DNA of 64,000 nt from Janthinobacterium rivuli (GTDB lineage Bacteria > Pseudomonadota > Gammaproteobacteria > Burkholderiales > Burkholderiaceae_D), in contig NZ_WFLJ01000018.1 in the NCBI RefSeq assembly GCF_009208735.1, positions 62,001 through 126,000 on the forward strand. The letters are read 5' to 3'. The translations under genes were made by a program, and so were the position numbers. The number at the start of each line of letters is the position of its first letter. Positions within the stretch are counted from its first letter, which is position 1. Shown one piece after another: positions 18,195 to 27,118 of the stretch. The notes beneath the pieces were generated by a model that worked only from the letters and a program-made list of their open reading frames with translations, made no database searches and had not been told where the DNA came from.

Positions 18195-19241
18195 TCAATC
18201 ATTGAACGAGGGCATCAATTGCATTTCGTAATGCATGTCGTCGCGGTGGCGCGGCGCGGCGTCGTTGCCGAGAAAGCTGTTGCAGCCGAGGCCGTCCTGA
18301 ACGCCGGTACGCAGGGACAGGCCATGCACCTCGCCGGCGCGCAGCACGAGCACGATCTCGTAGCGCACGAGCGGCTGGCCGAACAGCATCAGCATGTGCC
18401 GCAGCGTCTCGCTGCCGGGCGCGCGCGGCAGGAAGCTGGCATGCTGCCGCGCCGTGAGCGGGCCGAGGCGCAGGCGCACGGCCAGGTCGGGGCGGCGGCA
18501 GCGCGCGCCGACGGTGGCGTGCTGGCCCAGCACGGCGTTGGCCATGCCCAGCGCCGTTTGTTCGCGCGGCGCCAGTGCGTCCATGGCGCCCGTCGCCTCG
18601 TCGATATGGCAGGGCACGCCGAAGTGGTCGGCGAGGATGCGCGCCATGACGATGGACGAGATGTTGCGCTGCTGGAGCAAGCCGCTGTACAGGCCGACCG
18701 CCGCCTCGTCCTGGCCCTGGCCCGGGTTGCACGCGGCCAGGTCCAGCAGGCGCGACAGGAAGGCACCGTCGTGGCCGGCCTGCTCGATGCGGTATTTGTG
18801 CCAGGCCTGGTAAAACAGGGCCACGGCGCGGCTGGAAAACAGGTCGAGAAAAGCCCGCGGACTGGTGTCTCGCTCGCTATGCTGGTGCGCGGCGATGCGC
18901 TCCGAATAGTGGCAGGGCAAGCTGCCCTGGCAACCCAGCAGGCCCATGAAGGCGGGCGTGATGTGGATGTGCTGGTCGTGGCCGGACAGCAGCGCTTGCA
19001 GCAGGGCGTCGGCATCGGCTATGCCGTTGGTCGCGAGCGCCTCGATCTGGCTGGCCGGAAAGCGCAGCGAGACGCTGTTGTCGAAGCGCACGAACTTCGC
19101 CAGCGCCGTGTGTTCATCGATGTCGTGTTCGGCCAGCCACGCCAGCAGCAGGCGCAGCGCCTGGAAGCACTCGAAGCGCTGCGGCGCGTCGAGCAATTGC
19201 TGGATCACGCTGGGGTGGCGTCGGCGCTGCGTTCCGGGCAT
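18195..19241 (-). CDS. tssG: T6SS baseplate subunit TssG
   Basis: 348 residues. TssG (ImpH/VasB) forms the baseplate wedge with TssF, TssE and TssK. Recognised by the N-terminal FECFQALRLLLAW helix (the family's F-x-F-F-Q-A-V-R-L-L), RFDNSVSLRFPASQI, the GLLGCQGSLPCHYSE block (the family's G-x-x-G-x-x-G-x-L-P-x-x-Y) and the FLDLFSSRAVALFYQAWHKYR segment. The gene overlaps the 3' end of tssF by 37 nt, the usual pairing. Confidence 0.93.
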   Translation of the reverse strand: MPGTQRRRHPSVIQQLLDAPQRFECFQALRLLLAWLAEHDIDEHTALAKFVRFDNSVSLRFPASQIEALATNGIADADALLQALLSGHDQHIHITPAFMGLLGCQGSLPCHYSERIAAHQHSERDTSPRAFLDLFSSRAVALFYQAWHKYRIEQAGHDGAFLSRLLDLAACNPGQGQDEAAVGLYSGLLQQRNISSIVMARILADHFGVPCHIDEATGAMDALAPREQTALGMANAVLGQHATVGARCRRPDLAVRLRLGPLTARQHASFLPRAPGSETLRHMLMLFGQPLVRYEIVLVLRAGEVHGLSLRTGVQDGLGCNSFLGNDAAPRHRDDMHYEMQLMPSFND

Positions 19242-21061
19242 CGCAGGATCTCCTCGCCGCTGCGATGGGATAGCAGCGTCAGTTGGCTAAAGCAGTTGAG
19301 CTGGCTGTTCAGGGCGAAATAGCGCTGCAGCACCTGGGCAAAAATATAGATGCTGCAGCCGGCGAAGGCTTGCTCGTCGATGCCCAGGCGGATGGCGATG
19401 CCGGGCATCAGCGTGGGGAACGGCACGGTGGGCATCCACGCGCGCGTGCTGCCGTGGTCGAGCGTGACGATGCCCTGGATCAGACGCTGCGTGGTGGGCG
19501 AGCGGGGCAGGTCGTACAGGCTGAGCATTTTCTGGAATTCACCCAGGCCCGATTGCGTCAGGCTGGAATAATTGAGCGACAGGTGGGCGATCAGGCGCCA
19601 GTGCGTGTCCGCCAGGAAGCGCATGCTCGGTGACGGTTTGCGCAGGAAGCGCGCGGGGATGCCGTCGGGTACATCCTCGGCCAGCAGGTCGCCGCCGGAC
19701 AAGCCGTAATGCAACTGCGTGGGCAAGTCGCGGTTGCTGCATAGCAGCTGCGTCGAGACGGTGGCGCAGGCCGCGCTGTCCGGGGAAAACTGCGGGTCGA
19801 TCAGGCTCAGGCGCATTTCATGGCCGGGGCTGATGGCCGCCACGGTTTCATCGCGGCGCGCCAGCCAATACTGGCCATGATGCTCCTGCTGATGTTCGGC
19901 CTGGGTGCCTTGCAGCGAGGCATACAGCGGCAAGAAGGTGCTCAGGCGCTCGCCGGCCTCGTCCTTGCGGACCACGGTGACGGCCTCGATGCTGTGGATG
20001 TCGTAGGCAAACGCATGCGTGGCATCGGCCACCAGGGCGTAGTCGGGCTCGGTATGCGTGAGACGGATCGGCACGCCGGACTTGGCGAACAGGTTGACGA
20101 CGGGCGTGCATCCCAGCAAGAGGTTGTCGCGGCTGACACCGGACAAGAGGCGCGCCTCGTGGCTGTCGCTGCGCACGCCCTTGAGCGGCAGGTGCAAGGT
20201 GAACTGGCGGCACTGTTTCGGCAGCAAGGGCGCCAGCAGGGACCAGGCTATATCGATGAAATGGAATTTTTCCGGAAAGGCGAAATACTCGGTCAGCAGG
20301 CGCAGGGCCGGGTGCGAACGGGACGAGAAGGGGACCAGCGCATCGTTTTCTGCGTAACCGGCTGGCGCCAGCGGCGTGCCGTCGACGGCTTGCCACGGGC
20401 CGTGCTCGTCCAGCGCCACGTAGGCGCCCGCGCCGCGCAGGAACAGGGCGTCGAGCAGGGCCGCGCGCACGGACGGTTCGCCATCGGCAAACAGGCGCAG
20501 GCTGGAAAAGCCGGCCTGGTCCAGATGGTAAGGTTCGCTGCCGCTGGTGAGTTGAATGCTGAGCAAGGCGCTGGCGCCGGCGGGCAGGCGCAGGCCGGGC
20601 GGCGCGTCGATGAGCGGTGAGAAATGCAGGCGCGAAATGGCCAGCGGCGCCAGGGTCACGTCATACGCGCTGGTGAACTTGCACGCCACGCCCTGCACCG
20701 GTTGCGAGCGCAGCACCGTGCCGCGCGCAACATGCGTCACCTGGGCCAGCTGGCCGCCGCCCGGCGCCTCGTCGGCGGCGATGCGCACGATGGAGCACGA
20801 GGGAAAGGGCCGCAGGTAGTGCGGGTACAGGGTGTCGAGCAGGGAATGGGTAAATTGCGGATAGGCGTCGTCGAGGCGCTTGGCGACCCTGGCCGTGAGC
20901 AGGGCGACGGACTGGATCAGGCGCTCGACATGCGGGTCTTCGCAGGTGTCTCCGGCGATCAGCAGGCGTCCGGCCGCCTTCGGATAGCGGCTGGAAAACT
21001 CGCGCGTGTACTGGCGGAACAAGCCCAGCTCACGCTCGTAATACGGCAATAGTTGTTCCAC
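19205..21061 (-). CDS. tssF: T6SS baseplate subunit TssF
   Basis: 618 residues. TssF (ImpG/VasA) is the larger baseplate wedge protein. The N-terminus YYERELGLFRQYTREFSSRYPKAA-type segment (residues 7-30) and the DPHVERLIQSVALLTARV helix are diagnostic. LDTLYPHYLRPFPS is the third block, and a C-terminal GSTRAWMPTVPFPTLMPGI-like region is present. It is the first gene of the minus-strand operon; 78 bp separate it from the tsx-like gene. None of tssA, B, C, E, H, J, K, L or M is in the window. Confidence 0.93.
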   Translation of the reverse strand: MEQLLPYYERELGLFRQYTREFSSRYPKAAGRLLIAGDTCEDPHVERLIQSVALLTARVAKRLDDAYPQFTHSLLDTLYPHYLRPFPSCSIVRIAADEAPGGGQLAQVTHVARGTVLRSQPVQGVACKFTSAYDVTLAPLAISRLHFSPLIDAPPGLRLPAGASALLSIQLTSGSEPYHLDQAGFSSLRLFADGEPSVRAALLDALFLRGAGAYVALDEHGPWQAVDGTPLAPAGYAENDALVPFSSRSHPALRLLTEYFAFPEKFHFIDIAWSLLAPLLPKQCRQFTLHLPLKGVRSDSHEARLLSGVSRDNLLLGCTPVVNLFAKSGVPIRLTHTEPDYALVADATHAFAYDIHSIEAVTVVRKDEAGERLSTFLPLYASLQGTQAEHQQEHHGQYWLARRDETVAAISPGHEMRLSLIDPQFSPDSAACATVSTQLLCSNRDLPTQLHYGLSGGDLLAEDVPDGIPARFLRKPSPSMRFLADTHWRLIAHLSLNYSSLTQSGLGEFQKMLSLYDLPRSPTTQRLIQGIVTLDHGSTRAWMPTVPFPTLMPGIAIRLGIDEQAFAGCSIYIFAQVLQRYFALNSQLNCFSQLTLLSHRSGEEILRCPERSADATPA

Positions 21062-21139
21062 GGTCGCGCTCTCCGCCAGCAGGAAAGCTTCATGCTGGCA
21101 TCAGGCGCGACCGTGTGTGTTGATGCGTGACAATGAATT

Positions 21140-22003
21140 TTAGAAATGGTACTCCGCGCGCACCATCGGCGTCTTTGCCGTCTGGCCCACGTTGCCGGTG
21201 GTGGCCGGCGAGTTGCCGAACTTGTTCTTCCAGTACTGGTATTCCAGGCCCACGCGGAAGGTGTTCTTGGCGCTGCCCAGTGCCGCGCCCACGTCGTACA
21301 TCACTTGCATGTCGATATTCGTTTCCACCGCCGTGTCGCGTCCCACTTCATCCTTGCCTTTGGAATCGATGAGGTTAAAGAAACCTTCGAACGAGAACAG
21401 CGGCGACAGGGGAATGGCCCAGGCGCCCGTCAGCATGGCGTGCGTTTTATACGTGTAGCGGCCCGTCACTTGCGAGATGGGCGGGAAGGCGCCGCTGGGG
21501 GCATTGCTTTCGCGCAGCAACAGCAGACTGGTGTTGAAGAAGCCGGGCACGTCCCACATCAGCGTGGGACCGGCCACCAGCATGCGCTTGCGCGAGTTGT
21601 AGCCGACATCATTTTTCGTGTTGACGTCGAAGCCCAGGGTAACGCCCACGCCGCGCACGGGGCCGAACTTGATGTCGCTGCCGCGCACCTTGCCGATGTC
21701 GATGGTGTTGCGGTAGACCAGGTACGCCTCTTGCGCGCCGGACGTTTTACCGAGCGCGCCTGGGTCCTTGCTGTCGGAGATCAGGAAATCGAGGTTGACG
21801 AAATTGCTGCCATATTTGTAGCCGCTGGCATGCGTGATGGCGAAGATGTTTTTCTTGATGTCGTCCGGATTGAACGGTTCGCGGTAATCATTGCCGGCGC
21901 GCCAGCTCAGCGCGGTATCGCTCCATTCGGCAGCCTGGGCGGTCGCGCCCACGCCGAGGGTGGCGGTGAGGCAGAGCAATAGACACGGTATGGTTTTTGG
22001 CAC
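21140..22003 (-). CDS. Tsx-like nucleoside-specific outer-membrane channel
   Basis: 287 residues with a signal peptide ending near AQA-AEW. Tsx proteins form a small 12-strand barrel that passes nucleosides through the outer membrane. The N-terminal SWRAGNDYREPFNP, the FAITHASGYKYGSNFVNLDFL segment and the alternating aromatic strands ending in Phe (MVRAEYHF) fit the Channel_Tsx family and its length. It is divergent from a BMP-type ABC importer, which supports a nucleoside or nucleobase substrate. A shared 390-bp regulatory region lies between them. Confidence 0.82.
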   Translation of the reverse strand: MPKTIPCLLLCLTATLGVGATAQAAEWSDTALSWRAGNDYREPFNPDDIKKNIFAITHASGYKYGSNFVNLDFLISDSKDPGALGKTSGAQEAYLVYRNTIDIGKVRGSDIKFGPVRGVGVTLGFDVNTKNDVGYNSRKRMLVAGPTLMWDVPGFFNTSLLLLRESNAPSGAFPPISQVTGRYTYKTHAMLTGAWAIPLSPLFSFEGFFNLIDSKGKDEVGRDTAVETNIDMQVMYDVGAALGSAKNTFRVGLEYQYWKNKFGNSPATTGNVGQTAKTPMVRAEYHF

Positions 22004-22393
22004 TTTCGGCTCCTGATGGCGGTGTTGAAAAACGGATATTCGGGATGGCAGGGGGCGTAGCCCGCACGATGCGTTGCGATGGGGAAAATAGCGCGCCGTT
22101 CAATCCATGATGCGAGAAGCGCCGCGCCGGGCGATATGTCTTGTCTGCATACTGACTATCATTTCTTGCATATAATCATCGCACCTTCTCGCCCTTGCGG
22201 GGCAAGGCGGTCGCTGTAAAGCTGATAATTTTTTTCAAAATTGTATACAGGTGTTGTTTTTTTGCGGAAATAGAAATGCGCGCCGCCACGCCATCCCCCA
22301 AGCGCCGCGGATGCCGATACGATAGAGACAACAGCTTGATTTTTCCCACCGGCGACAATGCCGGCGACCCCGCAGCGAGGCACGAAAAAAACA
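22004..22393. other. Divergent regulatory region between the Tsx-like gene and the ABC importer
   Basis: 390 bp with no supported protein gene. AT-rich around 22227-22262. Contains the palindrome listed at 22242-22249. I looked for a purine riboswitch and saw no matching core. Confidence 0.6.
22242..22249. promoter_or_regulatory. TGTATACA palindrome, possible operator
   Basis: Perfect 8-bp palindrome within TTGTATACAG, in the AT-rich centre of the divergent region. Sites of the form TTGTATACAA are what I would expect for a regulator of purine uptake in betaproteobacteria, but that is recollection and not a demonstrated match. It could also contain a -10 box (TATACA). Confidence 0.35.
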
Positions 22394-23908
22394 ATGACGG
22401 CACGCCTGGAATTACTCGATATCAGCAAGCGTTATCCGGCCGTGGTGGCCAATGACGGCATCTGTCTCACCGTCGTGCCCGGGCAGATCCATGCCGTGCT
22501 CGGCGAAAACGGCGCCGGCAAATCGACCCTGATGAAAATCATCTACGGCGCCGTGCAGCCCGATGGCGGGCGCATCCTGTGGAATGGCCGCGAAGTCGAG
22601 ATCGCCAACCCGTCGGCCGCGCGCGCGCTGGGCATCGCCATGGTGTTCCAGCATTTTTCCCTGTTCGATACCTTGACCGTGACGGAAAACATCGCCCTCG
22701 GTTTGCCCGCCGGCACTAACATGGCCGAGCTGGCGCGGCGCATTGAAGACACGGCGCGCCAGTACGGCCTGGACCTGGAACCGCAGCGCCACGTGCACAC
22801 GCTTTCCGTGGGCGAATGCCAGCGCGTGGAAATCGTGCGCGCCTTGCTGGCCAAGCCGCAACTGCTGATTCTCGACGAGCCGACCTCCGTGCTGACGCCG
22901 GGCGCCGTGGAAAAACTGTTTGGCACCTTGCGCCAGCTGGCGGCCGAAGGCTGCAGCATCCTGTACATCAGCCACAAGCTCGACGAGATCCGCGCCCTGT
23001 GCCACACGTGCACGGTGGTGCGCGCCGGCAAGAACGCGGGCGTGTGCGACCCCACGCAGGAATCGGCGGCCAGCCTGTCGCGCATGATGATCGGCGCCGA
23101 GCCGCCCGCCGTCACGCGCGTGGCGCGCACGCCCGGCGCGACCATGCTGAGTGTCAAGAGTTTGGACTTGGCGAAGAGCCATCCGTTCGCCACGCAGTTG
23201 ACGGACATCAGCTTTGACGTGCGCGCGGGCGAGATCGTCGGCATCGCTGGCGTGTCCGGCAATGGCCAGCAGGAATTGCTGGCCGCCCTGTCGGGCGAAG
23301 ACATGCGCGCAGCCTCCGCCAGCATCGTGCTGAGCGGCACGCCGGCGGGACGCTTGCCGCCGGGACGCCGACGCGTCTTGGGCTTCGGTTTCGTGCCGGA
23401 GGAAAGGCTGGGGCGGGGCGCCGTGCCCGACATGTCCCTGGCCGACAATGTGCTGCTCAGCTTGCAGACCCCGGCCACCATCCGCCACGGCTTCCTGCGC
23501 CACAAGGTCATCGCGCAGCGCGCGGCCGCCATCATCGCCCGCTTCCAGGTGAAGGCGGGCGGGCCGCAGGCGCTGGCGCGCAGCCTGTCGGGCGGTAACT
23601 TGCAGAAATACATAGTCGGACGCGAAGTCATGCGCGAACCCACCGTGCTGGTGGTGGCGCAGCCGACCTGGGGTGTGGACGTGGGCGCGGCCGCGCAAAT
23701 CCGCGCCGAATTGCTGGCCTTGCGCGACGCGGGTTGCGCGCTGCTCGTCGTGTCGGAAGAACTCGATGAATTGTTCGAGATCAGCGACCGCCTGCTGGTG
23801 ATGGCGAAGGGAAAAATCTCGCCGTCGCTCGACGTGGCCGATGCCAGCGTGGCGCAGGTGGGACAATGGATGAGCGGGCTGTGGCCGCAGGAGGCCATCC
23901 ATGGCTAA
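22394..23908 (+). CDS. Nucleoside-type ABC transporter, double ATP-binding subunit
   Basis: 504 residues containing two fused nucleotide-binding domains, as in BMP/RbsA-type importers. The first has Walker A GENGAGKST (about residues 36-44), signature SVGECQRVE and Walker B LLILDEPTS. The second has a degenerate Walker A (GVSGNGQQEL), signature LSGGNLQK and an atypical Walker B with VVAQPTWGVD, normal for the second half of this family. The ATG at 22394 is chosen because upstream codons are not conserved in character. Its stop overlaps the next gene by 8 nt. It energises uptake by the two permeases downstream. Confidence 0.93.
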   Translation: MTARLELLDISKRYPAVVANDGICLTVVPGQIHAVLGENGAGKSTLMKIIYGAVQPDGGRILWNGREVEIANPSAARALGIAMVFQHFSLFDTLTVTENIALGLPAGTNMAELARRIEDTARQYGLDLEPQRHVHTLSVGECQRVEIVRALLAKPQLLILDEPTSVLTPGAVEKLFGTLRQLAAEGCSILYISHKLDEIRALCHTCTVVRAGKNAGVCDPTQESAASLSRMMIGAEPPAVTRVARTPGATMLSVKSLDLAKSHPFATQLTDISFDVRAGEIVGIAGVSGNGQQELLAALSGEDMRAASASIVLSGTPAGRLPPGRRRVLGFGFVPEERLGRGAVPDMSLADNVLLSLQTPATIRHGFLRHKVIAQRAAAIIARFQVKAGGPQALARSLSGGNLQKYIVGREVMREPTVLVVAQPTWGVDVGAAAQIRAELLALRDAGCALLVVSEELDELFEISDRLLVMAKGKISPSLDVADASVAQVGQWMSGLWPQEAIHG

Positions 23909-24977
23909 GTTTGCCTTGCGCCTGGAAGCCCGACCCACACCGTCGCGGTTGATGTCGTGGCTGTCACCCGTGCTGGCCGTGCTGCTGACCGTGCTGTGCG
24001 GCGCGCTGCTGTTCATGGCGCTGGGACACGATCCGCTGGCGGGACTGGCCGTCTTTTTCGTGGAACCCTTGCGCGACGCGCACGGCTGGTCCGAGCTGGG
24101 GCTCAAGGTGGCGCCCCTGCTCTTGATCGCCGTCGGTCTGGCCATCTGTTTTCGCGCCAACATCTACAACATCGGCGCGGAAGGGCAACTGACCCTGGGC
24201 GCCATCTGCGGCGGCGCGGCGGCCCTGTACCTCGATGACGGCGTGGGCGGCGCGGCCATCATCGGTGTCTCCCTGCTGGCCGGCATGGCGGGCGGCATGG
24301 TGTGGGCGGGGCTGGTGGCCTGGCTGCGCGACCGCTACAACGCCAGCGAAATCCTCGTTTCGCTGATGCTCGTCTACATCGCCCAATTGCTGCTCAGCTA
24401 TCTCGTGTATGGTGTGCTGCGCGACCCGGAAGGGTTTAATTTTCCCCAGTCGAAACTGCTGTCCGACGGCTTGCTGTTGCCGATGGTGATCAGCGACACG
24501 CGCTTGCACGTGGGTATCGTGTTTGCCTTGCTGGCCTCCTTGGGTGGCTGGCTGTACCTGTCGCGCAGCATTTCAGGTTTTCGCCTGCGCGTGGGCGGCA
24601 TGGCGCCGGCCGCCGCGCGGTATGCGGGCTTTTCCTCGCGCAAGACGCTATGGTCGTCCTTGCTGATCTGCGGCGCCCTGTCCGGCCTGGCGGGCGCCTG
24701 CGAAGTGCTGGGACCGATGGGGCAGCTCACGCCCACGGTCTCGCCCGGCTACGGCTTTGCCGCCATCATCGTCGCCTTTGTGGGGCGCCTGCATCCGGTC
24801 GGCGTACTCTTTTCCAGCTTCGTCATGGCCCTGTTCTATATCGGCGGCGAACTGGCGCAATCGCGCCTCGGTTTGCCCAGCGCCATCACGGGCGTGTTCC
24901 AGGGCATCTTGCTGTTCGCCTTGCTCGCCTGCGACGTGCTGATCCAATATAAATTGCGCTGGAGGAAACATGGATAA
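23901..24977 (+). CDS. Nucleoside-type ABC transporter permease (first)
   Basis: 358 residues, about nine hydrophobic segments. The central CFRANIYNIGAEGQL motif is the coupling-loop signature of the BPD_transp_2 family permeases that serve BMP (nucleoside) importers. Overlaps the ATPase gene upstream (ATGGCTAA) and the second permease gene downstream by 8 nt, so it is a tightly coupled operon. Inner membrane. Confidence 0.92.
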   Translation: MAKFALRLEARPTPSRLMSWLSPVLAVLLTVLCGALLFMALGHDPLAGLAVFFVEPLRDAHGWSELGLKVAPLLLIAVGLAICFRANIYNIGAEGQLTLGAICGGAAALYLDDGVGGAAIIGVSLLAGMAGGMVWAGLVAWLRDRYNASEILVSLMLVYIAQLLLSYLVYGVLRDPEGFNFPQSKLLSDGLLLPMVISDTRLHVGIVFALLASLGGWLYLSRSISGFRLRVGGMAPAAARYAGFSSRKTLWSSLLICGALSGLAGACEVLGPMGQLTPTVSPGYGFAAIIVAFVGRLHPVGVLFSSFVMALFYIGGELAQSRLGLPSAITGVFQGILLFALLACDVLIQYKLRWRKHG

Positions 24978-25899
24978 CCTGGCACTCACCATCGCGCCAT
25001 TGATCGCCGCCAGCATCAACGCGGGCACGCCGCTGATGCTCGCCGCGCTGGGCCTGCTGGTCAATGAGAAGGCGGGCGTGGTGAACCTGGGCGCGGAAGG
25101 CATGATGCTGGTCTCGGCCATCACGGGCTTTGCCGTGGCCGTCAACACGGGCAGTCCCGCGCTGGGCTTTCTGGCCGGGGCGGGCGCCAGCATGCTGCTG
25201 TCCGGCTTCTTTGCCTGGCTGACCGTATGGCTGGGCACGAACCAGTATGCGACGGGCCTGGCTTTATCGCTGTTCGGCGCGGGCGCATCCACGTATATCG
25301 GCTTGAAATATGTGGGCAACAGCTTGCAGAATGGCCGCTTCGGCATCCCTTACCTGGAAGACATTCCCGTGCTGGGGCCGGCCCTGTTCCGCCAGCATGC
25401 GATGGTGTATCTGTCCTTGCTGCTGTGCCTGGCCATCGCCTGGTTTTTGTACCGCACGCGGGCCGGATTGGTGCTGCGCGCCGTGGGCGAGTCGCCGTCT
25501 TCCGCGCATGCGCTCGGCTACCCCGTGCGGCGCATCCGCCTGGCGGCCGTGCTGTTCGGCGGCGCCTGCTGCGGCCTGGCCGGCGCCTTTTTGTCGCTCG
25601 TCTACACGCCGCTGTGGGTCGAGGGCATGGTGGCGGGGCGGGGCTGGATCGCGCTGGCGCTGACCACCTTTGCCACCTGGCGCCCGGCGCGCGTGGTGGG
25701 CGGCGCCTACCTGTTCGGCGGCATCACGATATTGACTTTCCACGCGCAGGCGCTGGGCGTGCCCATCGCCTCGCAACTGCTGTCGATGCTGCCGTATGTG
25801 GCGGCCATCGTCGTGCTCGTGCTCATTTCCAGCAATGCCAATTACATCAAGCTCAACATGCCCGCTTCGCTGGGGAAAAATTTCAATCCCGGAAATTAA
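24970..25899 (+). CDS. Nucleoside-type ABC transporter permease (second)
   Basis: 309 residues with about eight hydrophobic segments. The NEKAGVVNLGAEGMM motif near residue 31 is the second-permease version of the BMP-transporter signature. The paired permeases would form the heterodimeric inner-membrane channel. The substrate-binding protein gene starts 21 nt downstream. Confidence 0.92.
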   Translation: MDNLALTIAPLIAASINAGTPLMLAALGLLVNEKAGVVNLGAEGMMLVSAITGFAVAVNTGSPALGFLAGAGASMLLSGFFAWLTVWLGTNQYATGLALSLFGAGASTYIGLKYVGNSLQNGRFGIPYLEDIPVLGPALFRQHAMVYLSLLLCLAIAWFLYRTRAGLVLRAVGESPSSAHALGYPVRRIRLAAVLFGGACCGLAGAFLSLVYTPLWVEGMVAGRGWIALALTTFATWRPARVVGGAYLFGGITILTFHAQALGVPIASQLLSMLPYVAAIVVLVLISSNANYIKLNMPASLGKNFNPGN

Positions 25900-25920
25900 T
25901 CACTCACCACAAGGAAAACC

Positions 25921-26997
25921 ATGTCCAAGAAACTATTGTGCGCCGCCGTTTGCAGTGTCATTTTGATGCCCGCCATGGCCGCCGCACCCGCCGCCGCCCC
26001 GTTGAACGTCGGCTTCGTGTATATCAGCCCCATCGGCGACGCGGGCTGGACCACGCAGCATGACCTGGCGCGCAAGGAAATGGAAAAGGCGCTGGGCAAC
26101 AAGATCACCACCAAATACGTGGAAAACGTGCCGGAAAGCGCCGATGCGGAACGGGTGATCCGCGACCTGGCGCAAACGGGCAGCAAGCTGGTCATCACGA
26201 CGTCGTTCGGCTACATGAATCCCACCTTGAAAGTGGCGAAGCAATTTCCTAATGTGAAGTTCATTCATTTGACGGGGTACAAGACGGCCGTCAACGTGGC
26301 CAATACCAACGCCCGTTTCTACGAGGGCCGCTACCTGGCCGGCGTGTTGGCAGGCAAGATGAGCAAGACCCATGTGGCCGGCTACGTGGCGGCGTTTCCC
26401 ATCCCGGAAGTGTTGCAGGGAGTGAACGCCTTCACGCGCGGCATGCGCAGCGTCGACCCGAAGGCGGAAGTGAAAGTGGTGTGGGTGAATAGCTGGTTCG
26501 ATCCGGGCAAGGAGCGCGACGCGGCCATCACCCTGATCGGCCAGGGCGCCGACGTGGTCACCCACCACACGGACTCGACCGCCGTGGTGCAGGCGGCGGA
26601 AGAGAAGGGCAAGTATGCGATCGCCTATCACTCGGACATGAAGAAGTACGGTCCGAAGGCGCAGCTGGCCGCCGTCACCCACCATTGGGGCGAGTACTAC
26701 ACGAAGCAGGCGCAGGCCGTGCTCGACGGTACGTGGAAGTCCAGCAGCACCTGGGGCGGCATCAAGGATGGCATGGTCAAGCTGGAAGGCATTAACGCCG
26801 CCGTGCCCGCCGACGTGAAACAGTTTGTATTGGCGCGCGAGAAAGACTTGGTTGCTGGCAAGCTCAATCCTTTCAGCGCGCCGATCAAGGATAACGATGG
26901 CAAGGTGCGCCTGGACAAAGGCGCGCTGGACGATGCGGCGCTGACGAAGATGGATTATTTTGTCGAAGGCGTGGCAGGGAAAGTTTCCGGAAAGTAA
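25921..26997 (+). CDS. BMP family nucleoside/purine-binding periplasmic protein
   Basis: 358 residues with a signal peptide (cut around AMAAAP-AA). The mature part opens with the family's LNVGFVYISPIGDAGWT and has TSFGYMNPTLKVAKQFPNVKF, VANTNARFYEGRYLAGV and HHTDSTAVVQAAEEKGKYAIAY-type blocks that build the Bmp/PnrA fold. There is no lipobox cysteine, so it is a soluble periplasmic protein and not a lipoprotein. Last gene of the importer operon. Ligand (nucleoside, xanthine or other purine) is not determined by sequence alone. Confidence 0.92.
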   Translation: MSKKLLCAAVCSVILMPAMAAAPAAAPLNVGFVYISPIGDAGWTTQHDLARKEMEKALGNKITTKYVENVPESADAERVIRDLAQTGSKLVITTSFGYMNPTLKVAKQFPNVKFIHLTGYKTAVNVANTNARFYEGRYLAGVLAGKMSKTHVAGYVAAFPIPEVLQGVNAFTRGMRSVDPKAEVKVVWVNSWFDPGKERDAAITLIGQGADVVTHHTDSTAVVQAAEEKGKYAIAYHSDMKKYGPKAQLAAVTHHWGEYYTKQAQAVLDGTWKSSSTWGGIKDGMVKLEGINAAVPADVKQFVLAREKDLVAGKLNPFSAPIKDNDGKVRLDKGALDDAALTKMDYFVEGVAGKVSGK

Positions 26998-27118
26998 TAG
27001 GTTTGGGCATAAACTTGCTGTAATATTGCCGGAAACGGGAGCAGGGCCGGGACGCAGTGCGCCTTCCCGGCCCATCCACACAGCAGAGCCTGAACAGGCC
27101 CGTACCGGAGATTGACCC

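Noticed and set aside
22100..22393. Purine riboswitch upstream of the nucleoside importer
   Set aside because: I could not find the conserved three-way-junction loops; only a short palindrome and weak stems are visible.
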